Part shown: positions 1 to 6,428 of the stretch, in pieces
Numbering within the stretch: position 1 is the first letter of the stretch
How the letters are laid out: the number at the start of each line of letters is the position of its first letter
Source: Stygiolobus sp037389425
GTDB taxonomy: Archaea; Thermoproteota; Thermoprotei_A; Sulfolobales; Sulfolobaceae
Assembly: GCF_037389425.1 (NCBI RefSeq)
Contig: NZ_JBBHKR010000038.1
Location: forward strand, 1 to 19,509
Reading direction: 5' to 3'
Length of the DNA: 19,509 nucleotides
Position numbers and translations under genes: made by a program
The notes under the pieces: model-generated
Told to the model about the DNA's origin: nothing
Seen by the model: only the letters and a program-made list of their open reading frames with translations
Database searches by the model: none

Positions 1-22
1 AAGCCAAGAATTATTGGGATTG

Positions 23-713
23 TTAAACTTTCTTTTCCAACCTACTTAGTATTGACTTCACTTGCCTTTCCAACCTACTGAGCCTGCTCTCCACGTCGTC
101 TTCGTAATCGTCATAAAAGCCCTCTAATTCTTGAAAATAAAACTTCTCCAAGATTTTCGAGAGCAGGAGTGTAACCTTTCTTGACTACCTTGTAAAGTTT
201 CTGTACCCTCCCTACACCTATAGGCAAAATCATTATTCCTCCTTCTCTAAGCTGTTCGTAAGGTTTACATAAGAGAGTAGGTGCAGAGGCCCAAGCTATC
301 ACTCTATCAAAGGGCTTCTCTTCTTCATGTCCTAACGTTCCGTCTCCTAATACTAACTTTATGTTTTGGTACTCGGAAAGTAATCTAGAAGAGTATTTAT
401 ACATTTCATCGTTAATTTCTATACTAACAACCTTGTCAACAATTTCCGCAATTAATACAGTATAATAACCTATCCCTGTTCCTATTTCTAGGACCTTTTG
501 GCCTTTGTGCAAGTCTAATTCATCAAGCATATAGATTCCTAAACTTAACGCAGTAGTATTTATTCCGGGTAAAATAGGTAAAGCTTCATCAACGTGAGTA
601 TAGGCATAACTCCTTAGATTCTCCGGCAGGAACTTTGCTCTATCAACCTTCTTGAACGCTTCGGCTAGCTCTGGGTTCTTAATCTTCCTAAGAATTTCCT
701 CCTTTTCGGTCAT
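23..713 (-). pseudogene. pcm: Protein-L-isoaspartate O-methyltransferase, C-terminal frameshift
   Basis: SAM-dependent repair enzyme that methylates isoaspartyl residues in aged proteins in the cytoplasm. The uninterrupted frame (111-713, 200 aa, ATG at 713) has the SAM-binding motif I VLEIGTGIGYY at residues 74-84, the acidic loop SIEIN at 97-101 and the family's PILPGINTTALSLG segment near residues 46-59. It stops at TGA 111-113 after RIRGLL. Shifting one base at the C run 120-122 continues as GFYDDYEDDVESRLSRLE and on to a TAA at 23-25, a charged, coiled-coil-like tail giving about 229 aa. That matches the roughly 230 aa I recall for the Sulfolobus tokodaii enzyme. The methyltransferase core is complete, so the short form may still work; the lost tail could matter for oligomer assembly. 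The start is supported by a TATA-like CTTTATTTT at 741-733 on this strand. Function is confident; a true mutation cannot be told from a sequencing error here. Confidence 0.88.
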
Positions 714-754
714 AAGTACAATAAGATTTAGTAAAATAAAGGTTTAGCCATTTC
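714..754. promoter_or_regulatory. Divergent promoter region between pcm and the GH15 gene
   Basis: Only 41 bp separate the two start codons. One A/T-rich block at 729-741 (TTAGTAAAATAAAG on plus, CTTTATTTTACTAA on minus) lies about 20-28 nt from both starts, so it could provide TATA boxes for both leaderless transcripts. The fit is better for pcm than for the glycosidase. Confidence 0.5.
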
Positions 755-2494
755 ATGATGGTATTAAATAAATTGACATTACTTTCAAACATGCAATTGG
801 GTTTTATTTCAAACCAAAGAACATCAGCCATTATACATGGGACTTCAATAGTATGGTTTCCTGTGCCAAAATTTGATTCTCCGTCTATCTTTACTAAATT
901 ACTAGATAAGGAAGGGGGAGAATTCTCTGTACTTCCTGAGGAAATAGAGAGAATTAAACAGTATTATGAGCACCTACTAGTTTTAACTACTGAAGTAAAA
1001 ACAGAAAGAGGAGGTTCTTTAAAGATCACCGATTTACTACCTCTGGGAGAGACTGTGATAATAAGGAAAGTGGAAAGTGACGTACCCTTTACAGTAATTT
1101 TCAAACCGGCTTTTAAATATGCACTTTATAGGCCAATAATATTAAGGGATAGATTCGTTAACTCTAAGGGAAGAGATTGCGTAGGCTTCTTGTATAAATG
1201 GGATGGAAAAGTTATAAGGCAAGGATCTTTTACTTGGAGTTTTTCTGAAGGAAAAGGATTCTTAGTAGCAAATTACGCAACTGACAAGGAGCACGGAGCA
1301 TTTAGCGAAAGAGGGAAAGCTTTGCAAATGGACTTTTAGAAACCCTTCGAAAAGACCATAAAGTATTGGGAAAGCTTTGATGTAAAGTCTAAGGTATACG
1401 AAGACCTCTATAGATCTTCAGTCTACGTACTTTTAGGCTCCATTTATTCTCCTTCTGGAGCATCAATCGCTTCCCCTACAACCTCTTTGCCGGAAATTGT
1501 TGGAGGCTCTAGAAATTGGGATTACAGATTCGCCTGGGTTAGAGATTCGTCAATTACCGCTGAAGCTTTGATTAATGCAGGCTTTATAATAGAAGCTAGA
1601 AGGGTACTTAACTTCCTCCTCTCGTTAGTTAATTTCACTTCAAAACCATTCTATTATCCACTATACACTGTTGAAGGTACTATTCCGCCAGAAGTGAAAT
1701 TAATGTGGCTATCTGGGTATAAAAATTCAAAACCAGTGAGGGTAGGCAATGCAGCATCTAAGCAGATACAGCTTGACATTGAAGGATTCTTCATGAATGC
1801 TCTTTACAAGTACTTTGAAAAGACCGGAGATACTGTACTTATTAGAGATGTTTTTGATAAAGTTGAACATATTGCTGATTGGATTTCGGAAAATTGGCTA
1901 ATAAAGGACTCCGGAATATGGGAAGATAGGGGAGAACCTAGGCACTATACTCATTCTAAGATAATGATGTGGGTTGCGTTAGATAGGGCAGGAAAGCTGG
2001 CAGAATACATAGGCAAAGAAGATAGGTGGAAGGAAAGCAAAGAGAAAATCAGAAAATGGGTTTTAGAGAACTGCGTTTCTAACGGTTACCTTACAAGGTT
2101 TGCAGGTAGCGAAAATATAGATTCATCAATACTTTCTGCACCTCTTTACGGCTTTATAAGCGAAAAGGATGAATTGTTCCTAAACACGCTTTCCAAAATA
2201 GAGAAAGAACTGAAGGTGCGGAATTTTGTAAAAAGATATAAGAGCGACTTTATGGGAGAGGCAAAGCACCCGTTCCTTTTAACTACTTTATGGCTTGCGA
2301 GAGTCTACGTAAGGCTAAGAAGGATTAAGGAAGCTAAGGAAATAATATCTGGCATTGAGCAAATTGCGGGAAGCCTTCATCTAGTTGGAGAGCATGTTGA
2401 CTTAGAAAAGAAGGAATTTACTGGTAATTTCCCTCAAGTTTTTGTTCACGCCGAAATCGTTAACTTAATTAAGGAAATAGAAGGAGTAACTTGA
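755..2494 (+). pseudogene. GH15 glucoamylase/trehalase-type glycosidase with internal TAG
   Basis: Family GH15 enzyme hydrolysing alpha-linked glucans or trehalose with inversion; the substrate cannot be told from sequence. The N-terminal beta-sandwich part begins LGFISNQRTSAIIHGTSIVW, the usual opening of bacterial/archaeal GH15 proteins, so ATG 791 is as plausible a start as ATG 755/758. The frame is closed by TAG at 1337-1339, then runs on in the same frame (KPFEKTIKYWESFD) to 2494, 580 codons in all, the normal family size. The catalytic (alpha/alpha)6 part has RNWDYRFAWVRD (codons 253-264), the general acid Glu in GIWEDRG (codon 390) and the general base Glu in LVGEHVD (codon 546), followed by GNFPQVFVHAE. 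All key residues survive, so decay is recent, or the stop is a sequencing error, or it is read through. A TGG to TAG change would fit. The catalytic part alone has ATG, GTG or TTG codons from which it might be translated, but it would lack the N-terminal domain. Confidence 0.85.
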
Positions 2495-2507
2495 AGGGAT
2501 TGTTGTG

Positions 2508-2516
2508 CTCTTTTTT
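2508..2516 (+). terminator. Possible U-tract terminator after the GH15 gene
   Basis: CTCTTTTTT lies 15-22 nt past the glycosidase stop codon. Archaeal RNA polymerase commonly stops at short U tracts, so this is a reasonable but weak call. Confidence 0.35.
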
Positions 2517-2679
2517 AAGACGAGTTAATTTTTATCCAGTCATTTCTAGGCTTAAGAAACTTTAACTCATGTTTACCCGTGGCGTAACTTATCCTTACTT
2601 TTAATTACTTCTAATCCCTTTAATGCTATTTAGTTACGGAAAGATTTGTAAATATTATTTCCGTTAACATTAAATTGGA

Positions 2680-2860
2680 GGGTGCTACTGTGAAGTCTGT
2701 GAGCAATCGCGAGGTGGAGGAAGGCACCCAATGAAACTCCCCATGTCCTTGAAGGGAGTGGTTTAACTACCGCTCCCGTAGACGGCATGGGGAGTCGGAC
2801 AAGGGGAATAAGGACGAGAGGTTGAATACAAATCAATGAAACCTCAATGAAAGTCCGACC
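2680..2860 (+). ncRNA. Orphan structured RNA, IS200/IS605 right-end (omega-RNA)-like
   Basis: Seen directly: a perfect 10-bp stem ACTCCCCATG (2736-2745) / CATGGGGAGT (2786-2795). It encloses a second hairpin GGGAGTGGT (2754-2762) / ACCGCTCCC (2769-2777, one G-U). Then comes a third stem GTCGGAC (2794-2800) / GTCCGAC (2853-2859), which contains GAGGTT (2818-2823) / AACCTC (2840-2845) and the string AATGAAAGT (2846-2854). TnpB guide RNAs are made from the tnpB 3' end plus the element right end and fold this way. A short frame ending TGA 2824-2826 could be the relic of a TnpB tail, but no transposase domain is present. The element would be a MITE-like or deleted relic; the host sequence resumes near 2860, inside a gene remnant. 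The same AATGAAAGT and nested-stem layout recurs at 19045-19150. The identity as omega-RNA is inferred; a non-mobile structured RNA is possible. Confidence 0.55.
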
Positions 2861-3127
2861 CTTACCGAACTTATCTTAATAACCATCCTGGACGGGGTTA
2901 TAGTAGGCCCTTCTCACATGCTCCTTGACATTTCTACAGATAGAGGAATTTACCACAAGGTTAACGGAAGGTGGAGGATAATAGCTTTAACACACTTCTC
3001 TCATGACAACCCGGCAGTAAACGGTTTAGCAATATTGTTGGGAATATTAGTGCTGTTTGCTGCAATGGAGTTACACACTTACCGTTACTACTATCACTAT
3101 TATTATTATTACAACTATTATTTCTAA
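2861..3127 (+). pseudogene. C-terminal remnant of a polytopic membrane protein (DUF457/DUF1286-like?)
   Basis: The frame is open from the edge of the structured element at about 2860, with no start codon at its beginning (LTELILITILDGVIVGPSH, then MLLDISTDRGIYHK). ATG 2918 is inside a conserved-looking segment, not a natural start. The pattern H-MLLD-x(2)-T-x(2)-G recalls the HxxxDxxTxxG motif of membrane-bound metal-dependent hydrolases of the DUF457/DUF1286 group; this rests on memory and is weak. One clear membrane segment follows (GLAILLGILVLFAA). The end is a Tyr/His tail encoded by a TAT/TAC-rich run (3090-3122) that looks like microsatellite expansion. The 5' half is not found upstream of the element, so the gene was cut and partly lost. 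Probably not functional. Confidence 0.5.
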
Positions 3128-3158
3128 CGAGATAATATACGAAAAGAGATAGAAAAAG

Positions 3159-3166
3159 ATTTTTAA
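3159..3166 (+). promoter_or_regulatory. TATA box of RelE-like toxin 1 (copies at 3873 and 4573)
   Basis: ATTTTTAA preceded by the purine-rich stretch GAAAAAG, with its centre about 27 nt before the GTG start at 3190. Units 2 and 3 have the same element at 3873-3880 and about 4573-4580 with the same spacing to GTG 3903 and GTG 4601. The fixed spacing supports leaderless transcription and these GTG starts. Confidence 0.6.
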
Positions 3167-3189
3167 GCAAGTTTTCTATATCTTTAAAT

Positions 3190-3501
3190 GTGGTTTGTAA
3201 GGAATGGAAATTAAGAATAATGTTCAGTAAGAGGATAGGTAACCTTGATGAGTTAGCTGATTACCTTTTGGATAGTTTTGCAAGTGATAAGTTAGTTATG
3301 CTTATCTTAGATAAGGTTTTATTATTGCTAGATAATCCCTTCAAATATTCCAGGGAAAAGTTAGGAAAAGATAAGCATGGCAATTCAATGTTTTCCATAG
3401 AAGTTACGGGGGATATAAGGATACTTTATAGCGTTGATCCGAAAAACTGTATAGTTTTCATTTGGGAGATTGGGTCTCATAAGAAGGTTTACGGACGTTA
3501 G
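3190..3501 (+). CDS. RelE/ParE-family toxin, copy 1
   Basis: A 103-aa protein with the RelE/ParE fold signature: an N-terminal helical hairpin (residues 18-58, LDELADYLLDSF then LLDNPFKYSREKLGK), then the beta-strand core FSIEVTGDIRILYSVD (69-83) and the C-terminal strand VFIWEIGSHKKVYGR (89-103). RelE toxins are ribosome-dependent mRNA endonucleases; R77, H97 and Y101 sit where basic/aromatic catalytic residues are expected, though which are used is inferred. GTG 3190 is chosen because the TATA box lies about 27 nt upstream and the same start is kept in all copies. There is no antitoxin gene upstream, as RelB would be; instead a small ORF on the other strand overlaps the last 44 bp. A stand-alone ParE-like protein with another role is the alternative. 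Confidence 0.85.
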   Translation: MVCKEWKLRIMFSKRIGNLDELADYLLDSFASDKLVMLILDKVLLLLDNPFKYSREKLGKDKHGNSMFSIEVTGDIRILYSVDPKNCIVFIWEIGSHKKVYGR

Positions 3502-3601
3502 TTCTCTCCTTAGCTTTCTTTTCCATAATCTCCTTAAGCTTAATTACTTCATCTTTACTTAACTCCACATAATAATACTCTCCGTCTTTTCCGCTCCTCA
3601 T
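3458..3601 (-). CDS. Small convergent ORF 1, putative antitoxin
   Basis: A 47-aa ORF starting at ATG 3601 (MRSGKDGEYYYVELSKDEV...) and ending at TGA 3458-3460, inside the toxin gene. It is charged and predicted mostly helical (DEVIKLKEIMEKKAKER). I do not recognise a family. Support for it being a gene: a TATA element (TTTTAATA on this strand, 3632-3625) whose end is 23 nt before the ATG, the leaderless distance, and a protein pattern shared with copies 2 and 3 (MR.., KDGE, SK-D/E, then an amphipathic helix with K/R-x-I/M-M/L) although the DNA has diverged. Its place next to a RelE toxin suggests an antitoxin; this is inferred. An antisense RNA from the same promoter is an alternative. Confidence 0.55.
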   Translation of the reverse strand: MRSGKDGEYYYVELSKDEVIKLKEIMEKKAKERTNVRKPSYETQSPK

Positions 3602-3902
3602 ATGTATAAACTTCTCACAGAGGTTATTAAAACGATATGCTAATCGAATTCTCTTATCGAATTTTGAAAAATTGTTAAGTAAGTAGTATAAGCACTACTC
3701 ATGGGATCCCGGATTTCTACTCTCGTTAGAAAAATTCAATAAACTCCCCTATTTACCGCAAAAAATTCAACCTCAAGCTCTACGCTCTCCGGTTTAGGGG
3801 TGCTTAATATTTTTGCTTATATATTAGCTTAGTATTTAGCCTATATTTTAGATAATATACTAAAAGAGAAAATTTTTAAGAAAGTTTTCTATATCTTTTA
3901 AT

Positions 3903-4220
3903 GTGGTTTGTAAGAAGTGGAATGTAAGGTTCTTGATGAGGGATGTTAAGACTGAAAGTGATTTAGCTAGGTTTGTGGCTAAGAGGTTTTCTAATTTAGA
4001 GATATTAATGTTGATAGTTGATAAATTGGAGCTATTACAAGAAAATCCTTTCAAATACGCTAGAGAAAAGTTGAAGAACAAGTTAGATAAATACGGGAAT
4101 CCTACGTTCTCCATTGGGGTTACGAAGGATATAAGGATACTTTACAGTGTGGACTCAAAAAACTGTGTAGTTTTCATTTGGGAGATCGGGTCTCACAAGG
4201 ACGTTTACGGTCAGGATTAA
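3903..4220 (+). CDS. RelE/ParE-family toxin, copy 2
   Basis: A 105-aa paralogue of the copy at 3190, complete. It differs mostly in the N-terminal helices (residues 8-45) and keeps the core: FSIGVTKDIRILYSVDSKN and VFIWEIGSHKDVYG. Two residues replace the glycine-rich turn of copy 1 (KLKNKLDKYGN against KLGKDKHGN), a small insertion. GTG 3903 follows the same TATA box spacing. The divergence between copies 1 and 2 in the helices, which in RelE proteins contact the antitoxin, would fit separate pairing specificities; that is inference. Confidence 0.85.
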   Translation: MVCKKWNVRFLMRDVKTESDLARFVAKRFSNLEILMLIVDKLELLQENPFKYAREKLKNKLDKYGNPTFSIGVTKDIRILYSVDSKNCVVFIWEIGSHKDVYGQD

Positions 4221-4323
4221 GCTCATAATAAGCCTCAATCAACATCTTCCTAAACTCTTCTAAATCCTCTTTACTCTCGAACTCCAGAAACCTTTCTCCG
4301 TCCTTATCTTCAACAATTCTCAT
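4174..4323 (-). CDS. Small convergent ORF 2, putative antitoxin
   Basis: A 49-aa ORF from ATG 4323 (MRIVEDKDGERFLEFESK...) to TGA 4174-4176, overlapping the last 47 bp of toxin 2. A TATA element TTTTAATA (4354-4347 on this strand) has the same 23-nt gap to the ATG as in unit 1. The N-terminal part looks like a short beta hairpin (GERFLEFES) and the rest an acidic amphipathic helix (KEDLEEFRKMLIEAYYE). The tail RKRPCETRSPK is forced by the toxin's conserved C-terminal codons on the other strand. No known family recognised; antitoxin role inferred from position. Confidence 0.55.
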   Translation of the reverse strand: MRIVEDKDGERFLEFESKEDLEEFRKMLIEAYYELNPDRKRPCETRSPK

Positions 4324-4600
4324 ATGTATAAACTCTGCAGAGAGGTTATTAAAATAATGTGCTAATAGAGTTTCTTCTCATTGAATTTTGAAAAATTGTT
4401 AAGTAAGCAGTATAAGTGCATATGTGGGATCCCGGCTTTCTATTCTCGTTAGAAAAATTGTATAAACTCTCCAGCCTACCACAAAAATTTCAACCTCAAG
4501 CTCTACACTCTCTGGTCTAGGGTTGCTTAGTATTTAGCTTATATTTAAGATAATATACGAAAAGAGAAAATTTTTAAATACGTTTCCTAAATCTTTTAAT

Positions 4601-4915
4601 GTGGTTTGCGAGAAGTGGGAATTGAAATTCATGATGAAGAAAGTTAAGGAAGCTAGAGATTTGGCTAGATTTGTTGCTAGAGAATTCTCCAATTCGGAAT
4701 ACCTCATGTTAATTGTCGATAAACTTGAATTGTTAATAGAAAATCCTGTTAAATACTCCAGAGAGAAATTAGGAAAAGATGTGTACGGTAATCCAATGTT
4801 TTCCCTAGAAGTAACTGGAGATATAAGGATACTTTACAGTGTGGACTCAAAAAATAGCTTTCATTTGGGAGATCGGGTCTCACAAGGACGTTTACGGTCG
4901 GGATTAAGCTCATAA
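4601..4915 (+). pseudogene. RelE/ParE-family toxin, copy 3, C-terminus frameshifted
   Basis: Closely related to copy 2 through residue 84 (VTGDIRILYSVDSKN), then out of frame. Copy 2 reads AAAAAACTGTGTAG where copy 3 reads AAAAAATAG: five bases (CTGTG) are missing between 4854 and 4855. The encoded end becomes SFHLGDRVSQGRLRSGLSS in place of VFIWEIGSHKDVYG, so the last beta strand and the conserved His/Tyr are lost. The correct codons for FIWEIGSHKDVYG are still present in another frame from 4859. The toxin is almost certainly inactive. The deletion lies just outside the convergent small ORF, which is untouched. Start and promoter are as in the other copies. Confidence 0.82.
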
Positions 4916-5013
4916 TAAGCCTCAATCAACATCTTCCTAAACTCTTCTAAATCCTCCTTACTTTCAATTACTAAGTAACCTTCTCCCTTTTCATCCTTAT
5001 CTTCAATTCTCAT
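4861..5013 (-). CDS. Small convergent ORF 3, putative antitoxin
   Basis: A 50-aa ORF from ATG 5013 (MRIEDKDEKGEGYLVIESK...) to TGA 4861-4863. From residue 18 it is identical to small ORF 2 (SKEDLEEFRKMLIEAYYE onwards), while the first 17 residues differ, including an extra residue, all in frame. A TATA-like TTTTTTAATG (5044-5035 on this strand) lies at the same distance. It stays intact although its partner toxin is broken, as expected if an antitoxin can be retained without a toxin but not the reverse. Function inferred only. Confidence 0.52.
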   Translation of the reverse strand: MRIEDKDEKGEGYLVIESKEDLEEFRKMLIEAYYELNPDRKRPCETRSPK

Positions 5014-5064
5014 ATATGTATATTTGCTACTAGGCATTAAAAAAGGATATGCTGATTACTCTCA

Positions 5065-5376
5065 TTGAATTTTGAAAAAATTGAGCAAAGAATGAGGTTG
5101 GATCCTAACGTTAAACTTACGCCTTCCTCTAGGTCGGGGATGAATAGCCCTTATCATTTAGTCAGGGTAAGATTACTATGTAAATATATTAGCTCTTTTA
5201 GTAGTGAAGGAGCTGTTAAGGAGGCTAAAAAATACGAGAAATGTGTTATCGATTATAGGGGCTATCCCAGGTGTGACTCAAGGGTGTGGGGTTGGTCATC
5301 AATTCCCTCAGAACGAAAGAAAGCTCTTACGGTGATCACTGTTTTCTCTAGGTCAAGATTAAAAACTTCATGCTGA
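5065..5376 (+). other. Unrecognised open frame, possibly a gene remnant
   Basis: An open frame of 103 codons from TTG 5065, the first residues of which lie in the tail of toxin unit 3. No TATA box at a useful distance and no ATG near the front. From about residue 11 the translation (LDPNVKLTPSSRSGMNSPYH, later DYRGYPRCDSRVWGWSS) looks protein-like, with several Cys and Trp, but I recognise no family. It may be the 3' part of a gene cut by the toxin-unit duplication. Little supports expression. Confidence 0.25.
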
Positions 5377-5393
5377 ACCACTCGATCGAACGA

Positions 5394-5401
5394 CTTTTAA
5401 G
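5394..5401 (+). promoter_or_regulatory. TATA box of the MFS transporter gene
   Basis: CTTTTAAG centred about 26 nt upstream of ATG 5423. This supports a leaderless transcript starting at that ATG rather than at the TTG 15 nt further upstream. Confidence 0.55.
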
Positions 5402-5422
5402 AGTTAGTTGGTAATCGGAACT

Positions 5423-6272
5423 ATGGATGATGTTTATAGGCTAATCCTCTCTACTTCAATGAGCGGTGTAATTTGGGGAGCTAACACTGTTGTAGTCTCG
5501 TTATACTTACTCTCACTTCATTACTCGCCTTTGTTCATTGGGGCTTTGTTTACCTTGTCAATTTTAGTTTCATCAGTCGAGGGCTTTATATTCTCGATAT
5601 TAGGGGACTTGTATGGAAGAAAGAAATTCGCTTTATTGAGTAGGGGTTTATCAGCGGTCTTCATTCTACTCTTTTACCTGAAGTTCGTTTACGCATATAT
5701 CTTTATGGTAGGATGGGGTAGTGGGGCTCTAATCAGTGCGATCCTTGCAGATAAGGCTAAAAACCTCGAAAGGGTCTACAGCTATCAAACGTCTTTAAAT
5801 ATCTTTTTCAGCGTTATAGGATCTTCTCTTCCCTTGTACTTAAATTACGGTGAGATATTTCTCTTGGAGTTTGCGGTCTCAATAACTACCTTCTCGCTTT
5901 TACTCACGGTAAGAGAGGATTATAAGGGAGGAGGAAAAATCAAGTTATCCTCACTTCCCACGGTAGGTAAGTTTTTGCCAGAGGCGTTAATAGGGTTTGG
6001 CGCAGGGTTAATTTTGCCTCTAATGTCTTTATGGTTTAAGCTCAGGTTTCACGTAACTGCATCAAATATATCACCGGTGTTCATGGCTTCTGAGCTGACT
6101 TTAGCCCTTGCCGTAATTTACTCCTCAAGGCTATCCGACAAGTTGGGGATGGTTAAGACGATAGTTTACACTCACGTCCTTGCAATACTCCTGCTGTTCG
6201 TCCTCCCCTTTACACCGACGTTTTTTGAGGCTTCGGTAGTATATGTTCTGAGAAATGCCTTGATGAATATGG
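5423..6272 (+). pseudogene. MFS transporter, N-terminal part, split by IS607 element
   Basis: Major facilitator superfamily membrane transporter, substrate unknown. From ATG 5423 (MDDVYRLILSTSMSGVIWG) the protein shows about nine hydrophobic segments and the MFS loop 2-3 motif GDLYGRKK; a second weaker copy SDKLGMVKT lies between helices 8 and 9. The true coding sequence ends at ATGAATATGG (6263-6272). Beyond that the frame runs into transposon DNA and adds GFGLHRIS before TAA 6296-6298. Joining to 8209 gives MNM-ASPVFNALVM, a normal MFS sequence, and an intact 359-aa transporter. The half left here lacks the last two or three helices and should be non-functional. Confidence 0.85.
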
Positions 6273-6275
6273 GGT

Positions 6276-6428
6276 TTGGGCTTCATAGGATTTCATAATA
6301 TTTAATATCAATCCTCAGCCGTTGGGCTTCACTGGAGTCACGGGGCATTGCCCCGTTCATACCCCTCCGCCCCTTTAGCGGGATAACCCCGACCCACCTA
6401 CTCCCAGTGGGAGTAAAAAAGAGGTGGG
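6276..6428 (-). ncRNA. Candidate omega-RNA region at the tnpB 3' end of the IS607 element
   Basis: The last 150 bp of tnpB are packed with stems. They are CCCACCT (6393-6399) / AGGTGGG (6422-6428) enclosing the 7-bp perfect hairpin ACTCCCAGTGGGAGT, CGGGGCATTGCCCCG (6341-6355), and AGGATT (6287-6292) / AATCCT (6310-6315) next to the end. A 10-bp direct repeat TTGGGCTTCA stands at 6276-6285 and 6322-6331. TnpB proteins use a guide RNA processed from the 3' end of their own mRNA, with the guide starting at the element border, here in the MFS gene. Structure is seen; RNA function is inferred. Confidence 0.5.

Larger units (their letters stand above)
3131..5090. repeat. Three tandem copies of a ~700-bp toxin unit
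   Basis: Each unit opens with GATAATATAC (3131, 3851, 4549), giving periods of 720 and 698 bp. In order each holds an A-rich BRE/TATA region, a RelE-like gene on plus, a small convergent ORF on minus, and a conserved spacer containing GAATTTTGAAAAATTG and GGGATCCCGG. Units 2 and 3 are nearly identical around the 3' overlap; unit 1 is more diverged, so at least two duplication rounds occurred. Unit 3 ends abruptly near 5090 just after the GAATTTTGAAAAA string. Confidence 0.88.

Noticed and set aside
1337..1339. Pyrrolysine insertion at the TAG of the GH15 gene
   Set aside because: Sulfolobales are not known to have the pyrrolysine machinery and nothing like pylT is seen; nonsense mutation, error or ordinary readthrough is simpler.
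2630..2836. A 68-codon open frame on the minus strand
   Set aside because: It is the antisense of the stem-rich structured element; the openness comes from inverted repeats, there is no promoter, and the translation has no recognisable pattern.
2961..3170. A 69-codon minus-strand frame opposite the membrane-protein remnant
   Set aside because: Mirror of the TAT-rich tail and hydrophobic codons on plus; no start signals or family.
3704..3713. GGGATCCCGG palindromic string in the spacers of toxin units 1 and 2
   Set aside because: Conserved only as part of the duplicated unit; it lies in the codons of the relic frame and no separate function is evident.
3860..4114. An 84-codon minus-strand frame across toxin 2
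   Set aside because: Wholly inside the toxin gene and absent from units 1 and 3 in the same form, unlike the small convergent ORFs at the 3' ends.
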